Notes under the pieces: generated by a model | Databases searched by the model: none | Told to the model about the DNA's origin: nothing | The model's input: only the letters and a program-made list of their open reading frames with translations | In this document: one piece after another, positions 42,483-50,471 of the stretch | How positions within the stretch are numbered: the stretch's first letter is position 1 | How the letters are laid out: each line of letters starts with the position of its first letter | Assembly: GCA_045124315.1 (NCBI GenBank) | Contig: JBGVLO010000176.1 | Location: 71,916 to 135,915 of the forward strand | Source of the DNA: CAG-411 sp045124315 | GTDB taxonomy: Bacteria; Bacillota; Clostridia; Lachnospirales; Lachnospiraceae | Direction of reading: 5' to 3' | Length of the DNA: 64,000 nucleotides | Position numbers and translations under genes: made by a program

Positions 42483-43886
42483 TTATTTCCAAATTCCCCT
42501 GCGCTTTCGCTCCAGATAATACAGATCATTTTCCATTGCCATTACTTTCTCCACCGGTACACTCTTGAAGATTGGCATACGCATCTTAAACTTAATCCAA
42601 AATGCTGAATAAATTCCAAGTACAAGGAAGGTTGCTCCTGTCATCAGCCAGATCATCAATCGCTCCTGTGGATCTGTAGAGATATTTAAAATCATATATG
42701 CCGTTCCCACAATTCCAATAATGGGGATGATCGGACCTCCCGGCATTTTAAAGGATCTTGGTGCTTTGGGCAAACGCTTGCGGAACACAAGCACATCCAC
42801 ATGTGCCAATATGTAAGAAACCATCCAGAATACAGAACCTGCCAGGATTAAAAAGCTGATTGCGTCTGATGAACTATTACTTGCTGCTGCAAAGATAAAA
42901 ATTGCCACACTGACAAATACCTGACCGAACCATGGTACATTATGCTTATTTGTTTTTGTAAAGATCTGAGGCAGCATATTCATCTTCGCCATTCCCTGAC
43001 AAATAGCAGCCAGACTGTTTACAGTGGAGTTCTGGGTACTGACAACTGCAAGTGCACCCACCAACATCATCCAAACTTTTCCCACAGGACCTAACAGGCA
43101 ATATCCATACAGCATATGTGGTGCGGCTGAATTTGCAAGCTCTCCCCAGTCCACATAATTATGGAACCCAAAGATCATAATGGACTGCATGATGCAGATT
43201 ACCACAAGACCAATCATCATTCCAAGAGGAACGTTTCTCTTGGCATTCTTTACATTCTTGGAAATCGGAATGGCATACTCTGCCCCGATGAAGAGCCAGA
43301 ATGCAACTGCCGTCATGGATACCACATCTCCAAAACTTGCATCCATCATCATTGGCTGTGAAACTTTTGCTCCAGTTCCTGCCCCAATCATTCCGATGAA
43401 TCCCATCACAACTAAGGAGCCAATCAGCAAAAATGCCACAATATCCTGAATCTTTGCAAACATATCCACACCAAATAAATTGGCGATCAGCACAACCACT
43501 ACCATTACCAGTGTATACACGATACTTGGGATTGGCAGCCCTAAGGTATCCTCCACGGAGAAAGAGAAAATGGATGCCTCCACTCCACAGGAAAGGGTAT
43601 TACATACAATGTATCCTCCTACCATAGACAATAAAGTAGGAAATGGTCCAAGGGCGGCCAGTGTATATTGTGCCAGTCCCCCGGTGGTATTTGGCATGAG
43701 GGCATTTAACTCTGACAAAGAAGCAATGGTTGTCATATTCAAAAGCATGGCAATCACCATGGCTCCAATAAACAAAATTCCCAAAGTTCCCGATCCCTCA
43801 CCAAGAGAGACAAGACAACTGGTTGCCACAACCAGTCCAACCGATACGGACACTACGCTGCCTAGTCCTAATTTCTTTTCTTCCAT
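42483..43886 (-). CDS. APC-superfamily amino acid permease
   Basis: The product is 467 aa from ATG 43886; GGAAGGAG is 8 nt upstream and too close to ATG 43892. About 12 TM segments. The N-terminal 'LGLGSVVSVSVGLVVATSCL' has the glycine-rich first helix of amino acid/polyamine/organocation transporters. Further motifs: 'SELNALMPNTTGGLAQYT', 'FWLFIGAEYAIPISKNVKNA' (FWLFIGAEYAIPIS plus KNVKNA), 'LPKAPRSFKMPGGP'. It is the last gene after PII; co-transcription with AraC, PII and the dehydrogenase genes suggests import of the amino acid or amine used by the cluster. Substrate unknown. Confidence 0.92.
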   Translation of the reverse strand: MEEKKLGLGSVVSVSVGLVVATSCLVSLGEGSGTLGILFIGAMVIAMLLNMTTIASLSELNALMPNTTGGLAQYTLAALGPFPTLLSMVGGYIVCNTLSCGVEASIFSFSVEDTLGLPIPSIVYTLVMVVVVLIANLFGVDMFAKIQDIVAFLLIGSLVVMGFIGMIGAGTGAKVSQPMMMDASFGDVVSMTAVAFWLFIGAEYAIPISKNVKNAKRNVPLGMMIGLVVICIMQSIMIFGFHNYVDWGELANSAAPHMLYGYCLLGPVGKVWMMLVGALAVVSTQNSTVNSLAAICQGMAKMNMLPQIFTKTNKHNVPWFGQVFVSVAIFIFAAASNSSSDAISFLILAGSVFWMVSYILAHVDVLVFRKRLPKAPRSFKMPGGPIIPIIGIVGTAYMILNISTDPQERLMIWLMTGATFLVLGIYSAFWIKFKMRMPIFKSVPVEKVMAMENDLYYLERKRRGIWK

Positions 43887-43929
43887 AAGCATAACTCCTT
43901 CCGTTCCGCTATATTCAGATACTTACTGT

Positions 43930-44277
43930 TTATAACGCCTCCACGCCTTCTTCTCCGGTACGCACACGGATTACATTGTCGATTCCGTATACAAAGATTT
44001 TTCCGTCTCCAATATGTCCGGTGTACAATTCCTGTTTTACCAGCTCCACAATCTCATCTACCTTTTCGGTCTCTACAATAATGTTAATCTGCTGCTTTGG
44101 AAGAAGCTCCATCACTTCATTTTCATCCACGGCATACTCCTGGCTTCCTTTTTCCACGCCACATCCCAGTACCTGCATAACCGTAATTCCTCGAACACCA
44201 ACTTTACTCAGTGCCTTTTTCAAATTTATCATCTTTGACATTCCTGTAATAATCTCTATCTTTGATAACTGTTTCAT
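43930..44277 (-). CDS. PII-family signal protein
   Basis: The product is 115 aa, PII size. 'MINLKKALSKVGVRGITVMQ' begins the core fold, 'YTGHIGDGKIFVYGIDNVIRVRTGEEG' (B-loop TGHIGDGKIF and C-terminal VRVRTG-type motif) fits the PII signature. The T-loop region 'VLGCGVEKGSQEYAVDENEV' differs from GlnB/GlnK and lacks the usual uridylylated Tyr context. It is located next to an APC permease instead of amtB. It may bind ATP/ADP/2-oxoglutarate and gate that transporter (inference). Starts 20 nt after araC-type gene stop, 43 nt before the permease. Confidence 0.9.
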   Translation of the reverse strand: MKQLSKIEIITGMSKMINLKKALSKVGVRGITVMQVLGCGVEKGSQEYAVDENEVMELLPKQQINIIVETEKVDEIVELVKQELYTGHIGDGKIFVYGIDNVIRVRTGEEGVEAL

Positions 44278-44296
44278 ACTAAATTCCTCCTTCTGC

Positions 44297-45100
44297 TCAT
44301 ATGTGGCTGGCCATCATCTTCTTGTACTGCTCCATGGTCACTCCTGTATTCGTCTTAAATTCTTTCATCATATGTGCTTCATCATAATAGCCACAGTCCA
44401 GTGCCACCCTGTCATTTCCTACTGTTCCTTTTTTTAAGACCTCCAGCAGATGCTGAAAACGAATGAACTGCGCAAACTGTTTGGGCGACACACCCTGATA
44501 TTCCTTAAAAATCCTTCGGATGTAACAAGGAGAATATTGGGTTTCTTCCGAAAGCTGTTGCACACTTATGGTTCCTTCTGTCTCATACATCCGCCTTTTT
44601 ACATAGCGTTCCACATTTTGCTTGCTGCTGATTTCTTCCTGCTTTCGCATCATAACCTGATAGGCCTCCTCAAACACTCGGATCCGACGATCAAAATCTT
44701 TTGCTTCTGAAATCTTTTCAACCAGATTTTCTCCAAATACATTTCCATCAATTACAATATCCTCATTCACCAGCATACTACGGTGAATTTCCTTTGGGAG
44801 AATTCCCTGTCCCGGCTGAAACCGAACCCCAAAGCAGGTATTGTTTTCTCCCATCTGCCAACGCTTTACCTGAAATACTGTTCCACTAATGTAAGTCTCC
44901 ACTTTCTTTTCCCCAATGTTAAAAAGAAGGTCTATGCTTCCATCCGGCACTGCATCTATGTCTTGTTCCTGCTGCTCATCCATGGTAAATTCATAAAAAT
45001 GAGAAATTCCCCCATATGGTTTTACCTGCTGCCGGTACTGCTTTGCCTGCAGCAAAACATATGGCTGAAATGGCATGATATAGTTTTCTTGTTTTGTCAT
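44297..45100 (-). CDS. AraC-family transcriptional regulator
   Basis: The product is 267 aa from ATG 45100 after TAAGGAGGAAG; the longer frame is rejected. The N-terminal half has the DUF6597-like cupin region 'VPDGSIDLLFNIG' and 'FGVRFQPGQG'. The C-terminal two-HTH AraC domain reads 'ISVQQLSEETQYSPCYIRRIF', given as ISVQQLSEETQYSP and CYIRRIFKEYQGVSPKQF, then 'VALDCGYYDEAHMMKEFK'. It lies inside the amine-metabolism cluster and is the best candidate to bind the palindrome shared by the two operon promoters (inference). Confidence 0.92.
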   Translation of the reverse strand: MTKQENYIMPFQPYVLLQAKQYRQQVKPYGGISHFYEFTMDEQQEQDIDAVPDGSIDLLFNIGEKKVETYISGTVFQVKRWQMGENNTCFGVRFQPGQGILPKEIHRSMLVNEDIVIDGNVFGENLVEKISEAKDFDRRIRVFEEAYQVMMRKQEEISSKQNVERYVKRRMYETEGTISVQQLSEETQYSPCYIRRIFKEYQGVSPKQFAQFIRFQHLLEVLKKGTVGNDRVALDCGYYDEAHMMKEFKTNTGVTMEQYKKMMASHI

Positions 45101-45193
45101 GTAAACTTCCTCCTTAACAGATGTGACACACCAAAACAAGTACAACCGTTCCATTCATAACAAAACGGTTAAAACTTCATTTCCATCTAAGGA

Positions 45194-46327
45194 CTATGCC
45201 AGTTCCGGAGTATCCCACAACGGAAGCTTGATACCGATACCCATCTTTCGCGCATTTTTGTATACGGTCTCGCCCCATGCAATATCCTCCACAGGCATAC
45301 CGCCAACAGAGTAAATAATACGCTCTTCGTCGCTCTCTCTGCCAGGATGTACACCGGTAATCACATCTGCAACATCAATAATTTCTTCTCTTTCTATTTT
45401 CTTATCGTGTAACAGGTCCATAAATTTTGCACCCACTACCTGAACCGGATCGTAACTAGGATATGGATATTCGTCTGCCCACGCTTCATATAATTTGTAG
45501 TTATCTACAACAAGTTTTGTGTTCTTATCCAAATAAAAACTTTCGTTAAAACGGGCAGCCGATGGCATACAGATTAAAGCTCCCTTTTTGATCCAAGCCT
45601 CATCAATATACGGAAATTCACTTTCCTTATTTCCTACGCTGGTGGTAGTACTGATAATATCACTGTCACGAATGGCCTCTTCCATAGTTTCGCATACGAC
45701 TACCTTCTCAATCTGTGGGAAGTTTTTCTTTACAAAATCCACAAAAGAATCGATAGACTTCTGACCACGGCCTTTGATCTTCACTGTCTTTAAGTTTGGA
45801 CACACACTCATAAAGGCATGAAGGGAAGTCTTTCCCATAACACCCGGTCCGATGATGGCTACCGTCTCCGAATCTTTTCTTGCCAGATATTTTGCACCTA
45901 CACCTGGAATTGCGCCCGTTCGGTAAGCACTAAGCAGGTTAGCTGACATGAGAGCCAATGGAGCTCCCGTATCCTTATCGTTTAACATCATCATTAAAAT
46001 GGAACGAGGCAGTCCCTCTTTTCGGTTCTCAATGTTGGAACCGTACCATTTCATTCCTGCCATCTGAAATCTTCCCCCAAGATATGCCGGCATAGCCATG
46101 AAACGGCGGTCCTCTCCGTTCTTTGGCATTCCTTCAAACTCCGGATTATCCGGGAAAGTCACCATACATCCGTGGGAATTGTGATTTTCTCCTCCCATGA
46201 CATAATCACCCTTTTGCAGAGTTACCATCATGTCTTCCATTACTTCCACACACTGCCCCATATCCTTTACTCCGGCAGCGATCATATCCTGTTCACTTAA
46301 GTACAAAAAATCAATTTTTGTTCCCAT
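45194..46327 (-). CDS. Ornithine cyclodeaminase / mu-crystallin family protein
   Basis: The product is 377 aa from ATG 46327 after GAAGGAGG; the longer frame is rejected. Motifs: 'SANLLSAYRTGAIPGVGAKYL' (SANLLSAYRTGAIPG, family signature), the Rossmann loop 'VAIIGPGVMGKTSLHAF', 'DIISTTTSVGNKES'. The family includes ornithine cyclodeaminase (ornithine to proline + NH3), alanine dehydrogenase-like and ketimine reductases, so the exact reaction is open. Together with the opine-oxidase-like subunits upstream it recalls the ocd genes of opine catabolic operons. It has its own promoter and a long structured leader. Confidence 0.9.
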   Translation of the reverse strand: MGTKIDFLYLSEQDMIAAGVKDMGQCVEVMEDMMVTLQKGDYVMGGENHNSHGCMVTFPDNPEFEGMPKNGEDRRFMAMPAYLGGRFQMAGMKWYGSNIENRKEGLPRSILMMMLNDKDTGAPLALMSANLLSAYRTGAIPGVGAKYLARKDSETVAIIGPGVMGKTSLHAFMSVCPNLKTVKIKGRGQKSIDSFVDFVKKNFPQIEKVVVCETMEEAIRDSDIISTTTSVGNKESEFPYIDEAWIKKGALICMPSAARFNESFYLDKNTKLVVDNYKLYEAWADEYPYPSYDPVQVVGAKFMDLLHDKKIEREEIIDVADVITGVHPGRESDEERIIYSVGGMPVEDIAWGETVYKNARKMGIGIKLPLWDTPELA

Positions 46328-46382
46328 AACATATTCCTCCTTCGAAATACCAAAAGGAGAACGCATGTCTTAAAGCATTTTC

Positions 46383-46563
46383 ATTCAGAACCCTCCCCAT
46401 ACATTCGCACTCGTCGTCCTTACAGACTCCAGTTTCGTGCTACGCACTAAGACTGCTCATGTATGGGGAGGCGACTCTATTCGAGTGCCTACATAATGGA
46501 GCGATTAGCTACTTATATGCCAGCATAACATATCTAATCGTTCCATTATACCGGGTTCTGAAT
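46383..46563. other. 181-bp highly structured leader element or MITE
   Basis: Outer 11-bp perfect inverted repeat ATTCAGAACCC/GGGTTCTGAAT closes three inner stems: CTCCCCATACAT/ATGTATGGGGAG (46393-46404 with 46459-46470), AGGC-ACTC/GAGT-GCCT (about 46469-46490), and ATAATGGAGCGATTAG/CTAATCGTTCCATTAT (46493-46508 with 46534-46549). It lies in the 5' leader of the cyclodeaminase-like gene, between promoter and start. No direct repeat flanks were found, so a regulatory RNA and a mobile element are both possible. Confidence 0.6.
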
Positions 46564-46578
46564 AGTCACCTTAACAAC

Positions 46579-46614
46579 AAAAGGCGTCAACGGTATCTCA
46601 CCGCTGACGCCTTT
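46579..46614 (-). terminator. Leader hairpin, possible attenuator
   Basis: Minus-strand AAAGGCGTCAGCGG ... CCGTTGACGCCTTTT, a 13-bp stem with short U-run placed after the promoter and before the coding region. A similar hairpin occupies the same place at 50376-50409. Confidence 0.6.
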
Positions 46615-46704
46615 GTCACCTCCCAGTATATCACTTTTACCATTTATTGTCTAACTCTTTTTGATTTTTGATATATCTAGAGTATATTCTATTTCTCTCT
46701 ATTT

Positions 46705-46725
46705 GTATTGTAAAAAACGATACAA
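46705..46725 (-). promoter_or_regulatory. Shared 21-bp operator, copy 1
   Basis: GTATTGTAAAAAACGATAC plus AA is identical to 50450-50470. It is a loose palindrome (GTAT ... ATAC). On the minus strand a TATACT (46684-46679 region) follows 18-20 bp after the site, suggesting overlap with the -35 region. Confidence 0.7.
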
Positions 46726-46774
46726 AAATTTTTCTGCCTCCCTAAGCCTTTTGGTTTTGTAAAGTAGTTTTGTG

Positions 46775-46804
46775 GTTACAGTTCACATACCTGTGAACTG
46801 TAAC
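46775..46804. repeat. 30-bp palindromic mobile unit with 8-bp target duplication
   Basis: GTTACAGTTCAC-ATACCT-GTGAACTGTAAC, perfect 12-bp arms. Direct repeat GTTTTGTG at 46767-46774 and 46805-46812. Just after the oxidoreductase stop codon, so it could also end transcription. Confidence 0.92.
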
Positions 46805-46817
46805 GTTTTGTGTTCTA

Positions 46818-47957
46818 TCATCTGCAAGGCTTGAAACGATCATAGCGAAGAGCACTCAAATCCACTGCAGTTTCTTCCCCTGCTACCATCTGGGATAACA
46901 TAAGTCCCACCACAGGTGCAGTTCCAAATCCATGTCCGGTAAATCCACAGGCAACAATCAGCCCTTCCGCCTCGTCTACCCGGCTGATAAATGGAACCCC
47001 GTCAAAGGCATTGTCAAGCCATCCGCACCAGCTGCGAACCACTTTTGCACTTCTAAGGGCCGGCACATAATCCATAATAGCACGACAGCTTGCAGATAAT
47101 GTCATGGAATTTGTAATCAATTTCGACGGATCCTCCATATCGGTCACTTCTTCATATCCGCAATCCGAACCAAAGATAAAGGAACCGTGCTTTGCCTGAT
47201 GTCCATAAAAATCTGCCCCTGCCGTTCCAAGCATAATGTCAAACATATGAGGCTGCATTTCCGTTACCAGACATTCATCGATCAGTCTTGTCATCGGAAG
47301 ATCCACACCTACCGTTCTTGCAATGGCACGACTCTCATATGCGGCTGCCAGAATAATTGTCTCTCCTTCAAAGACAGTTCCATCCGAAAGTACCACTTTC
47401 CGTACCTTTCCTTTGACCTTCCGAAGTTCCTTTACTTCTGCCTTTGTGAAAAAGCGAACGCCCATCTCTAATGCTCTCTTGTAAAAGCCAAGGGTAGTGG
47501 TCAGCGGATTTGCATGTCCATCCGTCGGACACCAGCTTGCTCCGATAATATCATCCGAAAGATATGGACAGATTTCTTTTACTTCCTTTGCATCCACCAT
47601 GCGCACATCCAATCCTACGGACTGTGCGTTACTTGCCAAAGTCTGCAATTTTTTCAAATGCTCCTCGGTCTTTCCAAGTCTTAAATTTCCCTTCTGGGTA
47701 TATTCCACATCCACACCAAGCTCCTCCGATAAGGTTGGCCATAAATGTTTGATTCCATACATGGCATAAGGAAGTTCCCGCACATCTCGTCCGGACTGTC
47801 TCACACCGCCTCCGTTTCGGCTGGAACCGCCATGTCCGATACTTCCACTACTCTCCAGTACGATCACATTGGAATTTCCTGCTTTTGCTAAATAGTAGGC
47901 TGCGGCACATCCGACCACACCGCCTCCAATAATAACCACATCTGCTGTTCTATTCAT
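46818..47957 (-). CDS. FAD-dependent oxidoreductase (DAO/sarcosine oxidase beta-like)
   Basis: The product is 379 aa from ATG 47957 after GGAGGT. N-terminal FAD site 'DVVIIGGGVVGCAAAYYLAK', then 'GHGGSSRNGGGVRQSGRD' (flavin contact), 'HANPLTTTLGFYKRALEMG', and C-terminal 'GFTGHGFGTAPVVG'. This is the substrate-oxidising subunit type of heteromeric opine, nopaline, sarcosine and dye-linked proline dehydrogenases. It overlaps the [2Fe-2S] gene by 8 nt; all four subunits occur in order on this strand. Expected reaction: oxidation of a secondary amine C-N bond to an imine that hydrolyses. Confidence 0.92.
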   Translation of the reverse strand: MNRTADVVIIGGGVVGCAAAYYLAKAGNSNVIVLESSGSIGHGGSSRNGGGVRQSGRDVRELPYAMYGIKHLWPTLSEELGVDVEYTQKGNLRLGKTEEHLKKLQTLASNAQSVGLDVRMVDAKEVKEICPYLSDDIIGASWCPTDGHANPLTTTLGFYKRALEMGVRFFTKAEVKELRKVKGKVRKVVLSDGTVFEGETIILAAAYESRAIARTVGVDLPMTRLIDECLVTEMQPHMFDIMLGTAGADFYGHQAKHGSFIFGSDCGYEEVTDMEDPSKLITNSMTLSASCRAIMDYVPALRSAKVVRSWCGWLDNAFDGVPFISRVDEAEGLIVACGFTGHGFGTAPVVGLMLSQMVAGEETAVDLSALRYDRFKPCR

Positions 47958-48282
47958 GAGCCACACCTCCATCCTCTGCTAAAATTTCCATTTCCATTGG
48001 CCGCATTGGCGCTCTGGCACTTGCCGGCTCTACCTGATCTGGTGATACCGAAAGCTCCCTTGCGATGATTCCCTTTACCAGCTTTCCGCAGGTCTGTCCC
48101 TGACACAGTCCCATTCCGGAACGCAGGTATCTTCGCATTTCTTCTATGGTAAAAATCCCGGCATGGACTGCCTTTCGTATTTCTCCTTTTGTGACCTCCT
48201 CGCAGCGACAGACTAACATATCGTCATCCGGCGCCTCCACATATGGTCCGATTTCTTTTAACTTTTCCTGTATATCAATCAT
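47950..48282 (-). CDS. BFD-like [2Fe-2S] subunit
   Basis: The product is 110 aa. 'DDMLVCRCEEVTKGEIRKAV' and 'GMGLCQGQTCGKLV' give the C-x-C ... C-x4-C pattern of bacterioferritin-associated-ferredoxin-like [2Fe-2S] domains. In opine and proline dehydrogenases this domain is often fused to the alpha subunit; here it is a separate protein. It would shuttle electrons between the two flavin subunits. Overlaps the next gene by 8 nt. Confidence 0.9.
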   Translation of the reverse strand: MIDIQEKLKEIGPYVEAPDDDMLVCRCEEVTKGEIRKAVHAGIFTIEEMRRYLRSGMGLCQGQTCGKLVKGIIARELSVSPDQVEPASARAPMRPMEMEILAEDGGVAHE

Positions 48283-48317
48283 ATGGAAACCTCCAATCTA
48301 TCTTTATATCTATCACG

Positions 48318-48445
48318 ATTAAGGTGTCAAAATCTCACTTTATAAACTGCTATTTTAAAATTGCAAAACTAAGACTATATTTTTGTAGATGATGTGCGTG
48401 GCAGACAGACCCAATCAAACGATAGGAGAAGTTTGACACCTTAAT
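48318..48445. mobile_element. 128-bp MITE with 14-bp terminal repeats (GGTGTCAAA family)
   Basis: Perfect inverted repeats ATTAAGGTGTCAAA (48318-48331) and TTTGACACCTTAAT (48432-48445). It lies inside the oxidoreductase operon, 1 bp from the stop codon of the 48447 gene. The interior shares GATGATGTGCGTG with the copy at 19.66 kb. No clear target duplication. Confidence 0.8.
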
Positions 48446-48446
48446 C

Positions 48447-50021
48447 CTACCTTTTATAAAACCGTGCCTTCATGACCATTTCGTTTGGTACCTTTATGGT
48501 AAGTAAGTTGGTGTGGTCAAAAGCCGGTGCAGTACGCACTTTTGTAACCTCAGCCTCACACACCTGTTTTCCGTCTCGTCCAAGGGCAATTCCCTTATCT
48601 CCTACTTCCGGCAATGGTAAAAACTCATACGGCATGGTAACTTCGCCATATCCCGGCTCCACATTTTCTTCCACAAGGAAAATTGCCTGACCGGAGCAGG
48701 ATGCCACACACATACCGCAGCCAATACATTTATGCTCCGTGCTTACCACTGGAAGGGAAGTGATATTCTTACCAATACAGATACAGCCTTTTGGACATGC
48801 ATCCTGACAAGGATTACAAGGGATGTTCTGGGTACACTCAATCACCGGATGAATGCCTTCCTGGGAAGTCACGCCTGGATAACGGGTAATTTCTTCCTCT
48901 GCCACGTATCCTCGTTCCAAAAGATTCTCAGAAACTGCAATGCCTTCTTCTGTTTTTTCCACCAGTTTTCCTCTGTTTTTTGGAGCAAACATCCCCTGAC
49001 GTAGGGTATCCAGCTGTGCTTCCAGTTCCTCAATTCGTGCATTTTTCTCGTCTTCTTCCATATATCCTAAATAGCAGGCAATGGTTGCACCACTCATGCG
49101 ACCTTCAATCATGGCAGAGCTTGCCTCTTCAATTCCGGATACATCCCCGGCTGCGAAAATGCCAGGCACACTGGTGGAACCGTCCTCCTTACAATCCGGC
49201 ACATAACCGCCCTTTGTATCCTTCATCTGACAGCCTGCCTGATTTAATAACTGAGACATTGGAGATAATCCCACAGCAAGACAAATGGTATCCACCTCAA
49301 ACTCTTTTTCCGTTCCCGGGATAACTTTCCAGTCCGATCCAACCTCTCCGATTACGACACCTGTTACATGATCGGTTCCTTTCGCCTCTACGATGGTGTG
49401 TGACAAATAAAATGGCACACCACATCTAGCCACTTTTGCCGCATGAACACCATATCCGCCCACTCTTGGAGCTGCATCTGCCAATGCCACCACTTCACAA
49501 CCTGCCTGAATCAACTGAAAACTTACTACCAGTCCCACATTTCCGGAACCAAGCATTAATACTTTCTTTCCCGGTTTAATGTGATGCAGATTCATCATGG
49601 TCTGTGCGGCACCTGCTCCAATTACGCCCGGCAGGGTCCAGCCTTTGAAATTCACCATATTTTCGGAAGCACCAGTTGCCACCAGCACAGCATCTCCCTT
49701 GTAGTGCTTCACTTCTTCTCCAATTCGCACGGTAACTTCTTTTTCCGGATAAAGACCGACTACTGTGGCATTCAGCACCACTTCCACACCGTACTTTTCT
49801 GCCTCCTGCAACAGTTCCTCTCCAATTTTAAATCCACGCACTTTTGCTTTGTGTTCCTTGGAACCAAAAAATTTGTGTATCTGCTTAAAAAGCTGTCCTC
49901 CCGGCTTTGCATTTTCGTCAAATACAATGGGACGAATTCCTTTTTTTGCAGCTTCTATTGCGGCAGACAAGCCTGCCGGACCTGCCCCAATGACAATCAT
50001 ATCATAGCGTTCCATCTTCAT
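48447..50021 (-). CDS. FAD/NAD(P)-binding oxidoreductase with two [4Fe-4S]-type clusters
   Basis: The product is 524 aa. FAD site 'DMIVIGAGPAGLSAAIEAAK', second dinucleotide site 'KKVLMLGSGNVGLVVSFQL', and 'GIFAAGDVSGIEEAS'. The C-terminal ferredoxin part has 'CNPCQDACPKGCICIG' and 'CIGCGMCVASCSGQAIF'. It corresponds to the alpha subunit of opine/sarcosine/proline dehydrogenases with an added ferredoxin module, fitting an anaerobe that passes electrons to ferredoxin or NAD instead of oxygen (inference). GGAGG is 7 nt before ATG 50021. The next gene downstream is separated by the 128-bp MITE. Confidence 0.92.
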   Translation of the reverse strand: MKMERYDMIVIGAGPAGLSAAIEAAKKGIRPIVFDENAKPGGQLFKQIHKFFGSKEHKAKVRGFKIGEELLQEAEKYGVEVVLNATVVGLYPEKEVTVRIGEEVKHYKGDAVLVATGASENMVNFKGWTLPGVIGAGAAQTMMNLHHIKPGKKVLMLGSGNVGLVVSFQLIQAGCEVVALADAAPRVGGYGVHAAKVARCGVPFYLSHTIVEAKGTDHVTGVVIGEVGSDWKVIPGTEKEFEVDTICLAVGLSPMSQLLNQAGCQMKDTKGGYVPDCKEDGSTSVPGIFAAGDVSGIEEASSAMIEGRMSGATIACYLGYMEEDEKNARIEELEAQLDTLRQGMFAPKNRGKLVEKTEEGIAVSENLLERGYVAEEEITRYPGVTSQEGIHPVIECTQNIPCNPCQDACPKGCICIGKNITSLPVVSTEHKCIGCGMCVASCSGQAIFLVEENVEPGYGEVTMPYEFLPLPEVGDKGIALGRDGKQVCEAEVTKVRTAPAFDHTNLLTIKVPNEMVMKARFYKR

Positions 50022-50354
50022 TTACATCGCCTCCTTTTCCGGTTCCTTGGATACTCCGTATTGAGTTTCCACCTTCATTCCCTCTTCCAGAGGAGTAATA
50101 CAGGTTCTCACATTTGGCATATCATCCACGATCATAACACAGTCCGTACATCGCCCAATGGCACAAAATACACCTCTTGGCTCATGGGTTTTTGCCGTAT
50201 ATCTGTGGGCCATTACTCCATTTGCCTTTAATGCAGTTGCAATTGGCTCTCCTTCGTAACCTTCTAATGTCTGTCCATTATATGTAAAAGTAACCAACTT
50301 TCGTTCTGGTGTTTCCCCCAGAATTGGATGTTTCTCGATTCTCTCCATATCCAT
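50022..50354 (-). CDS. Plant-type [2Fe-2S] small subunit (sarcosine oxidase alpha N-terminus-like)
   Basis: The product is 110 aa from ATG 50354. 'FTYNGQTLEGYEGEPIATAL' starts the ferredoxin-like fold; 'GVFCAIGRCTDCVMIVDDMPNVRTC' supplies four Cys (C-x4-C-x2-C ... C; stretch GVFCAIGRCTDCVM then NVRTC) for a [2Fe-2S] cluster. It is the first gene of the operon; the following FAD subunit starts immediately after its stop. Such small proteins are subunits of hydrogen cyanide synthase-, opine oxidase- and proline dehydrogenase-type complexes. Confidence 0.9.
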   Translation of the reverse strand: MDMERIEKHPILGETPERKLVTFTYNGQTLEGYEGEPIATALKANGVMAHRYTAKTHEPRGVFCAIGRCTDCVMIVDDMPNVRTCITPLEEGMKVETQYGVSKEPEKEAM

Positions 50355-50375
50355 CACTCACTTTCCTATCAATTC

Positions 50376-50409
50376 AAAAAGGCGTCCACAGTTTCCTGTA
50401 GACGCCCTT
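50376..50409 (-). terminator. Leader hairpin, possible attenuator
   Basis: Minus-strand AAGGGCGTCTACAGG ... CTGTGGACGCCTTTTT between promoter and first gene. Same position and core (GGCGTC/GACGCC) as the hairpin in front of the cyclodeaminase-like gene. Confidence 0.6.
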
Positions 50410-50449
50410 GTCTTTTGTTGGTTCTACTCTATCATAAAGAAGAGCTTTC

Positions 50450-50470
50450 GTATTGTAAAAAACGATACAA
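50450..50470 (-). promoter_or_regulatory. Shared 21-bp operator, copy 2
   Basis: Identical to 46705-46725. A possible -10 TAGAGT lies 18 bp beyond its end on the minus strand. The 136-bp element inserted 1 bp upstream of it. Confidence 0.7.
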
Positions 50471-50471
50471 C

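Noticed and set aside
46328..46817. Group II intron or IS200/IS605 remnant in the structured leader
   Set aside because: No intron domain V motif, no ORF and no characteristic ends were recognised; kept as an unassigned structure.
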